Position numbers and translations under genes: made by a program. The notes beneath the pieces are model-generated. The model ran no database searches. It saw nothing but the letters and a program-made list of their open reading frames with translations, and was not told where the DNA came from. A stretch of 64,000 bases of DNA, taken from positions 434,001 through 498,000 of the forward strand of contig NZ_JAIQXE010000001.1 of the NCBI RefSeq assembly GCF_020076305.1, written 5' to 3'. Position 1 is the stretch's first letter, and each line of letters opens with the position of its first letter. Shown here piece after piece: positions 52,217 through 60,575 of the stretch. This DNA is from Flavihumibacter profundi (GTDB taxonomy: Bacteria; Bacteroidota; Bacteroidia; Chitinophagales; Chitinophagaceae).

Positions 52217-53416
52217 ATGAATAAAATCCTGTTTACTCTTGGTTTGGTTTTGTCGGTTTTTTCTCTGAAATCACAAAACTCAATCCAGCCTAATTTTGCT
52301 GAATACCAGCGGAATTTCCCCCGTTTTAATGGTGCGTTAGCTAAAAGAGAAGATTCCCTAATCAGGCAATTCAGGGAAAAGGGTTTGGAATGGCCAGCCA
52401 AATACCTTTATATCAGGTCCTTTAAATACGATAGCCAGCTTGAGGTCTGGGTAAAAAATGAAAAGGATGAGCCATTTAAATTGTTCAAGACTTATAAGGT
52501 CTGTGCAATGGCAGGTACCCTCGGGCCTAAAAGAATGGAAGGGGATTACCAGGTGCCTGAAGGTTTTTATTATATCAATGAGTTCAATCCCCGCAGTATT
52601 TACCATTTGTCCCTTGGATTGAATTACCCGAATGCATCTGACCGGTTCCTGAGTGATGCCATCCAGCCGGGTGGTGATATCTATATTCATGGCAGCTGTG
52701 TAACTACGGGGTGTATCCCAATAACTGACACCCAAATTGAAGAACTATATTTAATGGCGAGCTATGCCAAGTCATTTGGGCAGGATTTTATCCCGGTGCA
52801 TATTTTTCCTGTAAAATTTAATAACCGACGCAGTTCCGAATACCTTAACAGGTATGTAAGGGATTTTGCTGATTACGCTAACCTGGCAAGCAGCCTCAAG
52901 GAAGTGTTTTACTATTTTGAAAAATATAAGAAGTTGCCGGTTATTATGGTAAATGGCCGGGGTAGTTATGTACTGGATGAGGACGTGAAATCTGCACTGC
53001 CCAGTCTGGAGAAAAAAATAATTCCATCAGCTCCCGTCATTAAAAAACAGCGCATTACTGTTCCCTTTAATGAAAAGGATATTCCCAATACGGTACAGAA
53101 ATTGCCTGAATTTCCAGGTGGTATAACAGCTTTCAAAAATTACCTGCGGCAATTAAACCTTGAACTTGCGCCATTCTTAAAGGAAGACCAGCATACTGCC
53201 TATATTTTAGTTGAATTCATTGTAGATAAAAACGGCAAGGTGCTGAATCCAAAAATCCTGAAAGGTGGAAATGACCAGTTGAATGAATACCTGTTAGATG
53301 CATTGGAGCAAATGCCCGACTGGAAGCCTGCGGTTCGTGATGAACGCAACACTCCAGTAAATGTTCCCATGAAATTGAAACAGACCATTCTCGTAGAGAC
53401 AAAACCTGAGGCCTAA
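52217..53416 (+). CDS. L,D-transpeptidase (YafK/DpaA-like) fused to a TonB-C domain
   Basis: The 399 residues have a signal peptide (1-19), a YkuD-type catalytic domain with His158 and Cys166 in IYIHGSCVTTGCIPITD, and a linker. At about 295-395 there is a TonB C-terminal domain (LPEFPGGITAFKNYLRQL ... AYILVEFIVDKNGKVLNPKILKGGNDQLNEYLLDALEQMPDWKPAVRDE). The Gly-Cys pattern and context resemble YafK/DpaA, which hydrolyses protein-peptidoglycan links, as well as true L,D-transpeptidases. The TonB-C domain normally contacts outer-membrane receptors, and in Bacteroidota it is often fused to other periplasmic modules. It is convergent with lysC, overlapping by 4 bp. Confidence 0.9.
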   Translation: MNKILFTLGLVLSVFSLKSQNSIQPNFAEYQRNFPRFNGALAKREDSLIRQFREKGLEWPAKYLYIRSFKYDSQLEVWVKNEKDEPFKLFKTYKVCAMAGTLGPKRMEGDYQVPEGFYYINEFNPRSIYHLSLGLNYPNASDRFLSDAIQPGGDIYIHGSCVTTGCIPITDTQIEELYLMASYAKSFGQDFIPVHIFPVKFNNRRSSEYLNRYVRDFADYANLASSLKEVFYYFEKYKKLPVIMVNGRGSYVLDEDVKSALPSLEKKIIPSAPVIKKQRITVPFNEKDIPNTVQKLPEFPGGITAFKNYLRQLNLELAPFLKEDQHTAYILVEFIVDKNGKVLNPKILKGGNDQLNEYLLDALEQMPDWKPAVRDERNTPVNVPMKLKQTILVETKPEA

Positions 53417-54675
53417 CGCATCACAATTTGTGCTGTTTCCGGAGATTGTTGCCGAAGGACTACTTCATTATTCCCGATTAATTTTTGCATTACTTCATGG
53501 TGGTAATGCCGCACAGTTAAGAGGCGCAAACCCTTTTCAACAACCACATCAAAATATATTGCGGCTTCAAGGGCCAGTTGCTCAATTTTTTCGGGTTTGT
53601 CGTCGAGGCAACAAAGGAAGCTTATCGCCCCATTTTGCGTAAGGTTGGGTTTAATGGACAGTTGTTCAAAGAGATGGTATAAATGTCCCACAGATTTCTC
53701 ACCAATAAAAGAAAAGTCTTTCGATTTCAAATGGATCAATGCCTGGTTCTCTTTCATGACAATAATCGGTGGCAAACCCTGAACAGTTTTATTATGGATC
53801 ACAGTACCTGGCAAAGAAGGATCCAGGAAACATTTCACATATAACGGTATGCCTTTATTCTGAAGGGGCTTAATAGTTTTCGGATGAATTACCTGGGCAC
53901 CATAGTAAGCCATCTCAATAACTTCAGTATAGTTTAGTTCGGGGATCAATTGGGCATCGGGATATTGCTTTGGGTCTGCATTCATTACGCCTTCAACATC
54001 TTTCCATATTGTTTGGCTTTCAGCATCCAGCATATTGGCAAAAACTGCTGCGGTATAATCACTTCCTTCCCTTCCAAGGGTTACACTTTCATTTTCATCA
54101 GTTGCGCCAATGAACCCCTGGGTAATAACCATCCTGTTTTTTTTGAACAAAGGTTTCACCTGCTGGTCAACCTGCTTCTGTGAAAATTCCCAGTCGATAT
54201 TTGCATCCCTGAAATTATCGTCCGTGCGGATAATATCACGAACATCAATCCAGGTATTTGCTATCCCTTCTTCATTTAGAAAGGCACTCATAATAGCCGT
54301 GGATAAAAGTTCACCAACACAAACAATCTGGTCGTAATAATAATCGAATTTCCTTACCGGTTTATCATATAAAAGCCATTCCACTTCAGTGAAAAAGTTG
54401 GTCAGTGATTGTTCACAAGCCAGGTAATTCCTTACCAGCAGGTATTTCGCAGTTGTAAGGTGTTGCTGTTTTACCTGGCTGAATAATTGCAGCGATTCTT
54501 CCTTGTTTCCTGCGAAAAACTGTTCAGCTACTTTTTCCAGGGCGTTTGTTGTTTTGCCCATGGCAGAAATTACTATGAGTAATTCTTCCTTTTCAAAACT
54601 GTGTAAAATTTTCGCTACCTGTTTTATCCTTTCTATACTATTTACGCTTGCACCGCCAAACTTGAATACGCGCAT
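53413..54675 (-). CDS. lysC: Aspartate kinase
   Basis: The 420-residue protein begins MRVFKFGGASVNSIERIK with the KFGG motif for nucleotide binding. The kinase core has NTWIDVRDIIRTDDNFRDANIDW and VTLGREGSDYTAAVFANML, which is diagnostic. The C-terminal third is a short ACT-like regulatory part (ALIHLKSKDFSFIGEKSVGHLYHLFEQLSIKPNLTQNGAISFLCCLDDKPEKIEQL). It is monofunctional; no homoserine dehydrogenase is fused. It phosphorylates aspartate for Lys/Thr/Met and diaminopimelate synthesis. It is divergent from fbp by 110 bp. Confidence 0.95.
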   Translation of the reverse strand: MRVFKFGGASVNSIERIKQVAKILHSFEKEELLIVISAMGKTTNALEKVAEQFFAGNKEESLQLFSQVKQQHLTTAKYLLVRNYLACEQSLTNFFTEVEWLLYDKPVRKFDYYYDQIVCVGELLSTAIMSAFLNEEGIANTWIDVRDIIRTDDNFRDANIDWEFSQKQVDQQVKPLFKKNRMVITQGFIGATDENESVTLGREGSDYTAAVFANMLDAESQTIWKDVEGVMNADPKQYPDAQLIPELNYTEVIEMAYYGAQVIHPKTIKPLQNKGIPLYVKCFLDPSLPGTVIHNKTVQGLPPIIVMKENQALIHLKSKDFSFIGEKSVGHLYHLFEQLSIKPNLTQNGAISFLCCLDDKPEKIEQLALEAAIYFDVVVEKGLRLLTVRHYHHEVMQKLIGNNEVVLRQQSPETAQIVMR

Positions 54676-54785
54676 ATTTATCTGGATTGAAATTTAATTT
54701 TATTGGATCCGGGCCCCGAAACTACAATCAACCGGCTAGAATCTCCAATTTTTTGTTTCTTTGTTACTGTTCAAACGATTGCTTT

Positions 54786-55799
54786 ATGACCACTATTAAC
54801 AGGCAGGTCCTGACCCTGGATGAATTTACCATTCAGCAATTGCGCATATTTCCAAGGGCAACCGGTGAATTAAGCAACCTTCTCCGCGATATCGGCCTGG
54901 CAGCAAAAAGGATTAATGTTGAAGTGAATAAAGCCGGATTGGTAGATATACTTGGCGATTATGGCAGTATTAATGTCCAGGGTGAAGAAGTAAAGAAGCT
55001 GGATGTATTTGCCAATAACCAACTGGTTGGTGTATTGCGGCATGGTATAAGTTGTGCAGGTGTCGGCAGTGAGGAGTTGGATGAGATTGTGGTTTTTAAT
55101 GATGTGGTCAGTAACCAATCCAAATACATTGTCTTGTTTGATCCACTTGATGGAAGTTCCAATATTGATGTAAATGTTTCCATTGGGACCATATTTTCTG
55201 TTTACCGGCGTAAAAGTGAATTGGGGGCACCTTGCAGGAAAGAAGATTTTATACAGGCCGGAATTAACCAGGTGGCCGCCGGTTATATCATTTATGGCAG
55301 CAGTACCATGATGGTGTATGCCACAAGGAGAGGGGTTAATGGTTTCACCCTTGATCCATCCATTGGTGAATTCTGCCTGAGCCATCCTGATATCAAATGC
55401 CCTGAATTGGGCAAAATTTATTCAGTAAACCATGGGAATTTCTTTCAATATGATGAAGGGGTCAGGAATTATATTACCAACTGCCAGAAGAAAACTTCAG
55501 AGACCGGTGGTCCATATACCCAGCGGTATATAGGCAGTATGGTCAGTGATGTACACCGGAATCTTATAAAAGGAGGGATTTTCATGTATCCGGGAATGTC
55601 TGATATGCCTGAAGGGAAATTGCGCCTGATGTATGAATGCAATCCATTTGCCTTTTTATTGGAAGTTGCCGGTGGGAAAGCTACCAACGGTAAAACCCGG
55701 ATTCTTGATTTGGAACCTGCCGGCTTACATGAACGTTCACCATTTTTTGCCGGTAGTAAGGGCATGATGGAGGAACTTGAAAGTTTTCTCAAAAAATAG
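54786..55799 (+). CDS. fbp: Fructose-1,6-bisphosphatase class I
   Basis: The ATG at 54786 is chosen (MTTINRQVLTLDEFTIQQLR), giving 337 residues. An upstream in-frame start adds 33 non-conserved residues. Mg-binding and catalytic motifs are VFDPLDGSSNIDVNVSIGTIFSVYRR, the AMP-site-like N-terminal residues, GYIIYGSSTMMVYATRRGV, RYIGSMVSDVHRNLIKGGIFMYP, and FLLEVAGGKATNGKTRILDLEP. It hydrolyses fructose-1,6-bisphosphate in gluconeogenesis. The class I type is usual in this phylum. It is followed after 38 bp by a lipoprotein gene. Confidence 0.97.
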   Translation: MTTINRQVLTLDEFTIQQLRIFPRATGELSNLLRDIGLAAKRINVEVNKAGLVDILGDYGSINVQGEEVKKLDVFANNQLVGVLRHGISCAGVGSEELDEIVVFNDVVSNQSKYIVLFDPLDGSSNIDVNVSIGTIFSVYRRKSELGAPCRKEDFIQAGINQVAAGYIIYGSSTMMVYATRRGVNGFTLDPSIGEFCLSHPDIKCPELGKIYSVNHGNFFQYDEGVRNYITNCQKKTSETGGPYTQRYIGSMVSDVHRNLIKGGIFMYPGMSDMPEGKLRLMYECNPFAFLLEVAGGKATNGKTRILDLEPAGLHERSPFFAGSKGMMEELESFLKK

Positions 55800-55837
55800 C
55801 TGTGGTACAATACTTGCTTATACCGGCTAAAGCATTT

Positions 55838-56338
55838 ATGGTGGTTCGTAATCCGTTGATTTGTTTAGGTATTCTGTTAATGTTTTTTGTAGGCTGTAAA
55901 AGTCCTGCAAAGAGCACAGGCACCAACACAAAAACTTCCTCTTCGGCAATTAACCTGTCATCGCTGGAAAGCGATATCCTGGCAGAGGTTAACCGGCACC
56001 GTAAATCTATTGGGCTATATGCGTTGCAGGCAAACAGTGTTATTGGTTCTGAGGCAGCCCTGCACAGCCAGCATATGGCCAGCAAGCAGGTTCCGTTTGG
56101 TCACGATGGCTTTGAAGGCAGGATTTCCCGCATCAATAAAAGGCTCGGGGGAATTACCAGTTCTGCGGAAAATGTGGCCTACGGAAAAATGACTGCCCGT
56201 GAAGTAGTACAGGGATGGCTGAAAAGTCCGCCACACAAAAAAAATATGGAAGGGAAATATAACCTGACCGGAATCGGAGTTTCACGCAATAGCCAGGGGA
56301 TTATTTATTATACACAGATCTTTTCACAAAAATCATAG
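55838..56338 (+). CDS. CAP/SCP-domain lipoprotein
   Basis: The ATG at 55838 is preferred over the GTG at 55802 because it gives a compact lipoprotein signal (MVVRNPLICLGILLMFFVGC, Cys20). After a Ser/Thr-rich linker comes a CAP domain of about 125 residues: LESDILAEVNRHRKSIGLYAL, EAALHSQHMASKQVPFGHDGFEGRI, SSAENVAYGKMTAREVVQGWLKSPPHKKNMEGKYNLTGIGVSR. His and Glu residues in HSQHM, SAENV and SPPHKKN match the CAP cavity tetrad. Bacterial CAP proteins are secreted or cell-surface; their activities are mostly unknown. It is 16 bp upstream of the ABC ATPase gene. Confidence 0.93.
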   Translation: MVVRNPLICLGILLMFFVGCKSPAKSTGTNTKTSSSAINLSSLESDILAEVNRHRKSIGLYALQANSVIGSEAALHSQHMASKQVPFGHDGFEGRISRINKRLGGITSSAENVAYGKMTAREVVQGWLKSPPHKKNMEGKYNLTGIGVSRNSQGIIYYTQIFSQKS

Positions 56339-56354
56339 TGTAAATTGTGGGCCT

Positions 56355-57122
56355 ATGCAAGAACGCCCAATCATATCGGTTATCAACCTGGTTAAAAAAT
56401 ATGGCAATTTTGAAGCTGTAAAAGGCCTCAATTTCGAAGTTTATCCTGGTGAGATCTTCGGTTTATTAGGACCGAATGGTGCCGGAAAATCTACAACCCT
56501 TGAGATTATTGAAACTTTAAGGGAGAAGACAAGTGGTAAAGTGATCGTAGATGGCTTTGACCTGGACACAGCCCCGGAATCCATTAAAAAGATAATTGGT
56601 GTTCAGCTACAGGCTTCTGGTTATTACCCCGGATTGAACCTGACACAATTAATTGAATTGTTCGCTGGATTGTATAACCGAAATGTAGATCCTGGTAAAT
56701 TACTTGGCCTTGTTAATTTGCAGGATAAGGCAAAAGCTAAATTTAAAAACCTGAGTGGCGGACAAAAGCAGCGGTTTTCAGTTGCTACAACCCTGATTAA
56801 TGAACCCAGGATTATATTTCTTGATGAGCCAACCACCGGGCTGGATCCACAGGCGAGAAGAAGCCTGTGGGACCTGATTTCAGCCATTCGTAATAAAGGA
56901 ACAACTGTTATCCTGACCACCCATTATATGGACGAGGCCGAGGTCTTGTGCGACCGGGTGGCAATTATAGACAATGGGAGGATCATAGCCCTGGATAGTC
57001 CCGATAAACTAATTGATCAACTTGTGGCAAGTGGTTTTGAGAGGCCGAAAGAAATGAAGCAGGCTAACCTGGAAGATGTATTTATTCAACTTACCGGTCA
57101 TCATTTGAGAAATGGTGAATAG
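56355..57122 (+). CDS. ABC-2 type transporter ATP-binding protein
   Basis: This 255-residue ATPase of the DrrA/CcmA class has Walker A GPNGAGKST, signature LSGGQKQR, Walker B IIFLDEPTTGLDPQ and the H-loop TTHYMDEAE. It belongs to exporters with ABC-2 permeases, which usually lie directly downstream. Here the next gene encodes a DinB-type protein and no permease is present in this region. The ATPase may therefore pair with a permease elsewhere. It forms a possible transcript with the CAP lipoprotein (16 bp) and the BstA-like gene (31 bp). Confidence 0.94.
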   Translation: MQERPIISVINLVKKYGNFEAVKGLNFEVYPGEIFGLLGPNGAGKSTTLEIIETLREKTSGKVIVDGFDLDTAPESIKKIIGVQLQASGYYPGLNLTQLIELFAGLYNRNVDPGKLLGLVNLQDKAKAKFKNLSGGQKQRFSVATTLINEPRIIFLDEPTTGLDPQARRSLWDLISAIRNKGTTVILTTHYMDEAEVLCDRVAIIDNGRIIALDSPDKLIDQLVASGFERPKEMKQANLEDVFIQLTGHHLRNGE

Positions 57123-57153
57123 CAGATTTAATTTTATTTTCAGTTTATAAATT

Positions 57154-57699
57154 ATGCCAATGAGTAATTCAGCCATTGACCCCAGTTATCCCATCGGAAA
57201 GTATGAACCCCAACCGTATTCAGCCACACTACACCAAACCTGGCTGAATGATATCCGGTACTTACCCCAATTGCTGGAGAATGCAGTATTAAACCTCGAT
57301 GAGGCCCAATTGCTAACGCCTTACAGGAATGGTGGCTGGACTATTAAGCAGGTCATTCATCATGTTGCGGATAGTCATTCTAATGCCATGATCCGCTTCA
57401 AACTGGCTATGACAGAAGATAGTCCGACTATTAAACCCTACGATGAAAAAGCCTGGGCTGAACTGAATGATGTGCATGAATTGCCCGTCAATATATCATT
57501 TACATTATTGCATGCATTGCATGCGCGCTGGTATAGCTGCATTAAAGTGCTAACGGCAGATGAATTGCAATCAATGTCTGTTGTCCATCCCCAGCATAAT
57601 AAAAAGATGACCCTCTGGCACTTATTAGGAATGTATGCCTGGCATGGCAAACACCATACTGCCCACATTACATCACTTAGGGAGCGCATGGGCTGGTAG
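57154..57699 (+). CDS. YfiT/BstA-like bacillithiol transferase (DinB superfamily)
   Basis: The 181 residues match the YfiT family: DPSYPIGKYEPQPYSATLHQTWLNDIRYLPQLLENAVLNLDEAQL, YRNGGWTIKQVIHHVADSHSNAMIRFKLAMTEDSPTIKPYDEKAWAEL, and WHLLGMYAWHGKHHTAHITSLRERMGW. The metal-binding histidines are in QVIHHVADSH and GKHHTAH. In Bacillus and Staphylococcus these proteins conjugate bacillithiol to electrophiles. The bshC gene at 41776 makes that substrate plausible here. It is the last of a run of three plus-strand genes and is 42 bp ahead of the Nudix gene. Confidence 0.92.
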   Translation: MPMSNSAIDPSYPIGKYEPQPYSATLHQTWLNDIRYLPQLLENAVLNLDEAQLLTPYRNGGWTIKQVIHHVADSHSNAMIRFKLAMTEDSPTIKPYDEKAWAELNDVHELPVNISFTLLHALHARWYSCIKVLTADELQSMSVVHPQHNKKMTLWHLLGMYAWHGKHHTAHITSLRERMGW

Positions 57700-57741
57700 T
57701 CCCCATTCCCCATTTAACATTCACGAATTACGATTCACCGC

Positions 57742-58293
57742 ATGTTCTGGAAAACACTATCCTCCGAATACATCAGCAACCATATTTATTTTACTGCCCG
57801 CCGGGATCGCTGCCAGCGTGAGGACGGAACTATCGTGGATCCCTATTTTGTAGTGGAGTTGCCTACATCTGCTACAGCATTGGCCCTGACTGCAGAAAAC
57901 AAAGTGCTGATGGTAAAGCAGTACAGGCATCCGATTGGGGAAGTGATCCTGGAAACTCCCGGCGGCTTTATTGACCCCGGCGAAGATTTTTCAACCGGTA
58001 TGAAAAGGGAATTAATGGAAGAGACCGGTTATGATTTTGAGGAAATTGAATACCTGGGCAGGGTAGCAGCAAACCCTGGCGTGCTGAACAATTATACTGA
58101 ATTGTACCTGGCAAAGGGAGGCGTAAAAGCCCGGGAACAACAACTGGACCACAATGAGGAAATTGAAGTTGTTGAGATTACCCTGGAAGAATTAACAGAG
58201 ATGCTCATGCACCAGGAAATTAAGCAATCCCTGCATGTGAATTGCATTTTCTTCGCCTTGTTGAAAATGGGCAAACTGTCATTTACCGGTTAA
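57742..58293 (+). CDS. Nudix hydrolase (ADP-ribose pyrophosphatase type)
   Basis: The 183 residues contain a complete Nudix box at 75-97 (GX5EX7REUXEEXGU: Gly75, Glu81, Arg89-Glu90, Glu93-Glu94, Gly96). The preceding ALALTAENKVLMVKQYRHPIGEVILETPGG is typical of the ADP-ribose or nucleoside-diphosphate-sugar pyrophosphatase group, which cleaves to phosphoribose and AMP or sugar phosphate. The gene is convergent with folC and overlaps it by 11 bp. Confidence 0.93.
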   Translation: MFWKTLSSEYISNHIYFTARRDRCQREDGTIVDPYFVVELPTSATALALTAENKVLMVKQYRHPIGEVILETPGGFIDPGEDFSTGMKRELMEETGYDFEEIEYLGRVAANPGVLNNYTELYLAKGGVKAREQQLDHNEEIEVVEITLEELTEMLMHQEIKQSLHVNCIFFALLKMGKLSFTG

Positions 58294-59572
58294 CTTCGCC
58301 CACTACAAAAACACTTCCGCAAACCAAAACCAGGTCTTTGTCACTGGCCGCATTTTTTGCGGCCTTTAATGCCGAGTTTACATCCTTGAAAATTTTACCG
58401 GTCAGTCCGGCTCCGGCCGCCATGGTCTGCAGCTGTTCAGCAGGAAGTGCCCGTGGGATCGAGGCTTGCGTAAAATAATAGGTTGCCCGTTGTGGTAATA
58501 AGGACAATACTTTACTGATGTCTTTATCTTTTACTATCCCCATAACGATATGCAAGTGGTTATAGTTTGTAAGTTCAAGTTGTTCACATATGGCTTTAAT
58601 GCCATCTTCATTATGGCCAACATCAAGTATAACCCTTGGGTGGTCACTTATCTGCTCCCAGCGGCCATGCAGTCCCGTTAGTTTACGGGTATGTGCCAGT
58701 CCGGCGCTTATGGCAGTTTCCGGGATTATATAGCCCTTTTGTTGCAATAGCCTTATTGTTTGCAGGACAGCCCCAATATTTTTTGCCTGGTAAAAACCGT
58801 TGAGATCCAGAAGGTATTGGTGTGCATCCAGGTGCGCTGCTTCCTGTATAGTGACACTAAGCAGATGTTCCCTCTGTTCCCAGCTAATTACCTGCTGGAG
58901 TTCATTTGCATAATAGATCGGCGCATTTTTTTCAAGTGAAGCTTTCTGGAATACCTTTTTTGTTTCAGGGATTGTTTCTCCAATTACAACCGGGATACCT
59001 TCCTTGATAATCCCTGCTTTTTCTGTGGCAATTTTTTCCAGTGAATCGCCCAGGATATTCATATGGTCCCAACCTATGTTTGTAATTACGGAAATTTCGG
59101 GAGTGATTATATTGGTACTGTCAAGGCGCCCGCCAAGTCCAACTTCCACAACAGCAATATTAACTTCCTGCAAGGCAAACCACTCAAAAGCCATAGCCAC
59201 GGTAATCTCGAAAAAAGAAGGTTCAATAACCGGGATAACTGTTTGCATTTTTTCTGTGAAAGCAACCACTACGTCGGGTGGTATCATTTCACCATTAATC
59301 CTGATCCTTTCCCGAAAATCTTTCAGGTGGGGGGAAGTATATAAACCGGTTTTATAGCCTGCTTCCTGCAGTATTGCCGCAAGCATGTGGCTGGTTGAAC
59401 CTTTGCCATTTGTGCCGGCTATATGGATGGTTTTAAATTTCCTGTGGGGGTTATCATTTGCCTGTTCAAGTATCCTGATATTATGCAGGTCTTTTTTGTA
59501 AGCGCTGGTCCCGATTTTGGAAAACATGGGCAAGCGCGTGAACAGGTAATGGATGGTTTCTTGGTAATTCAT
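58283..59572 (-). CDS. folC: Folylpolyglutamate synthase / dihydrofolate synthase
   Basis: The 429-residue Mur-ligase-fold enzyme has the P-loop HIAGTNGKGSTSHMLAAIL, TGLYTSPHLKDFRERIRINGE, VGLGGRLDSTNII (Mg and substrate loop), NIGWDHMNILGDSLEKIATEKAGIIK, and the C-terminal ligase domain HPRVILDVGHNEDGIKAI. It adds glutamate to folates, and many bacterial versions also make dihydrofolate from dihydropteroate. The length is normal. It is 56 bp downstream of the TonB gene on the same strand. Confidence 0.95.
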   Translation of the reverse strand: MNYQETIHYLFTRLPMFSKIGTSAYKKDLHNIRILEQANDNPHRKFKTIHIAGTNGKGSTSHMLAAILQEAGYKTGLYTSPHLKDFRERIRINGEMIPPDVVVAFTEKMQTVIPVIEPSFFEITVAMAFEWFALQEVNIAVVEVGLGGRLDSTNIITPEISVITNIGWDHMNILGDSLEKIATEKAGIIKEGIPVVIGETIPETKKVFQKASLEKNAPIYYANELQQVISWEQREHLLSVTIQEAAHLDAHQYLLDLNGFYQAKNIGAVLQTIRLLQQKGYIIPETAISAGLAHTRKLTGLHGRWEQISDHPRVILDVGHNEDGIKAICEQLELTNYNHLHIVMGIVKDKDISKVLSLLPQRATYYFTQASIPRALPAEQLQTMAAGAGLTGKIFKDVNSALKAAKNAASDKDLVLVCGSVFVVGEVNR

Positions 59573-59628
59573 CCCGGCAAAACTAATTGATGCGGGTAAA
59601 TTAGCCTAACCAGCTATTTTGAATATGG

Positions 59629-60507
59629 TTAGTTCTTCAGCCTGAAGTTGAAGGTAATGGTGCCAATTTGTTCATCATCACCGCTGGCATTCAGTTTCAG
59701 CTGCATGGCTTTCCTGATGGCAATAGCTTTTAGGTTGGCATCAGAAGTTGTTGAGCCGCGGGGTTGGAAAACGGCGGAGAGAACTTTACCTGTTGCGTCT
59801 ACCTTAATGTCAACGGCGACTTTTGCATTTTCGTTGAAATCATCTTCAAAAGAAGGGAATCGTACAATGTTGCGGCCGCTTAACCCGCGGGAAATACTAA
59901 CGCCGGAACTTCCGGTTCCGCCATTGCCTTCATAATTTTTTGAATCAGGATTACCGCCTGGTTTGCCCTGGTCGCCTGATCCGCCGGCAATGCCCTGGTT
60001 GCCACCTTTTTTATAGCTGTCGGCTTCATTTCCTCCGGCGCCATTTCCACTGACTCCTTTAAATACGGCTTTCGGTTTGGGTGGGGCGGGAACTGGATTA
60101 ACAACGGGCGTTGGAGGATTGGATTTGGGCTTAACAGCCTCTTCTTTCACGGGAATTTTAGTAGCATTTGGTTTAACAACTACCGGCTTCTTTACAGCCG
60201 GAGCATCATTATCGCGGTCATCAGTTTCAACATCACGGTTGTTTGCAGCCACCACTGCAGCTGCTTTAGGTGGCGAATATTTGGGCTGTTCAGCCGGCGC
60301 AGGTTTTTCAGGCGACATCGGTTGATCATCTCCAAAACCTTTATCACTGTTGCCAAGGTTTACCTCGATACCCTCCTCCATTGGCGGCGGTGGTACCACC
60401 GGCAAGGACCATTTCACCAAAAAAAGTATAAGTAACAGCATTCCAATTACACCGGCAGTGTAACTACCAGCGCGGATATTTTTCTGTACTTCAAAATCGG
60501 CGGTCAT
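59629..60507 (-). CDS. TonB-family energy-transducing protein
   Basis: The 292 residues comprise a short cytoplasmic N-terminus, a membrane helix at about 17-36 (AGVIGMLLLILFLVKWSLPVV), a long Pro/Lys/Glu-rich spacer (residues 40-150), a Gly/Asn-rich stretch (about 150-205) and a C-terminal TonB-type domain (FEDDFNENAKVAVDIKVDATGKVLSAVFQPRGSTTSDANLKAIAIRKAMQLKLN). It would transmit proton-motive force to outer-membrane receptors. ExbB and ExbD are not present beside it. The glycine-rich linker (GNQGIAGGSGDQGKPGGN) is unusual for TonB. Confidence 0.85.
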   Translation of the reverse strand: MTADFEVQKNIRAGSYTAGVIGMLLLILFLVKWSLPVVPPPPMEEGIEVNLGNSDKGFGDDQPMSPEKPAPAEQPKYSPPKAAAVVAANNRDVETDDRDNDAPAVKKPVVVKPNATKIPVKEEAVKPKSNPPTPVVNPVPAPPKPKAVFKGVSGNGAGGNEADSYKKGGNQGIAGGSGDQGKPGGNPDSKNYEGNGGTGSSGVSISRGLSGRNIVRFPSFEDDFNENAKVAVDIKVDATGKVLSAVFQPRGSTTSDANLKAIAIRKAMQLKLNASGDDEQIGTITFNFRLKN

Positions 60508-60575
60508 AATAAATAGGTTCTCTGATTACAAATAACGGGTTAACTGTTCAATTTCATGCCGCTAATTTGTTAAAA

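Noticed and set aside
59613-59640. Hairpin CTAACCA/TGGTTAG at the end of the TonB gene
   Set aside because: It lacks a T-run on either strand and overlaps coding sequence, so I did not call a terminator.
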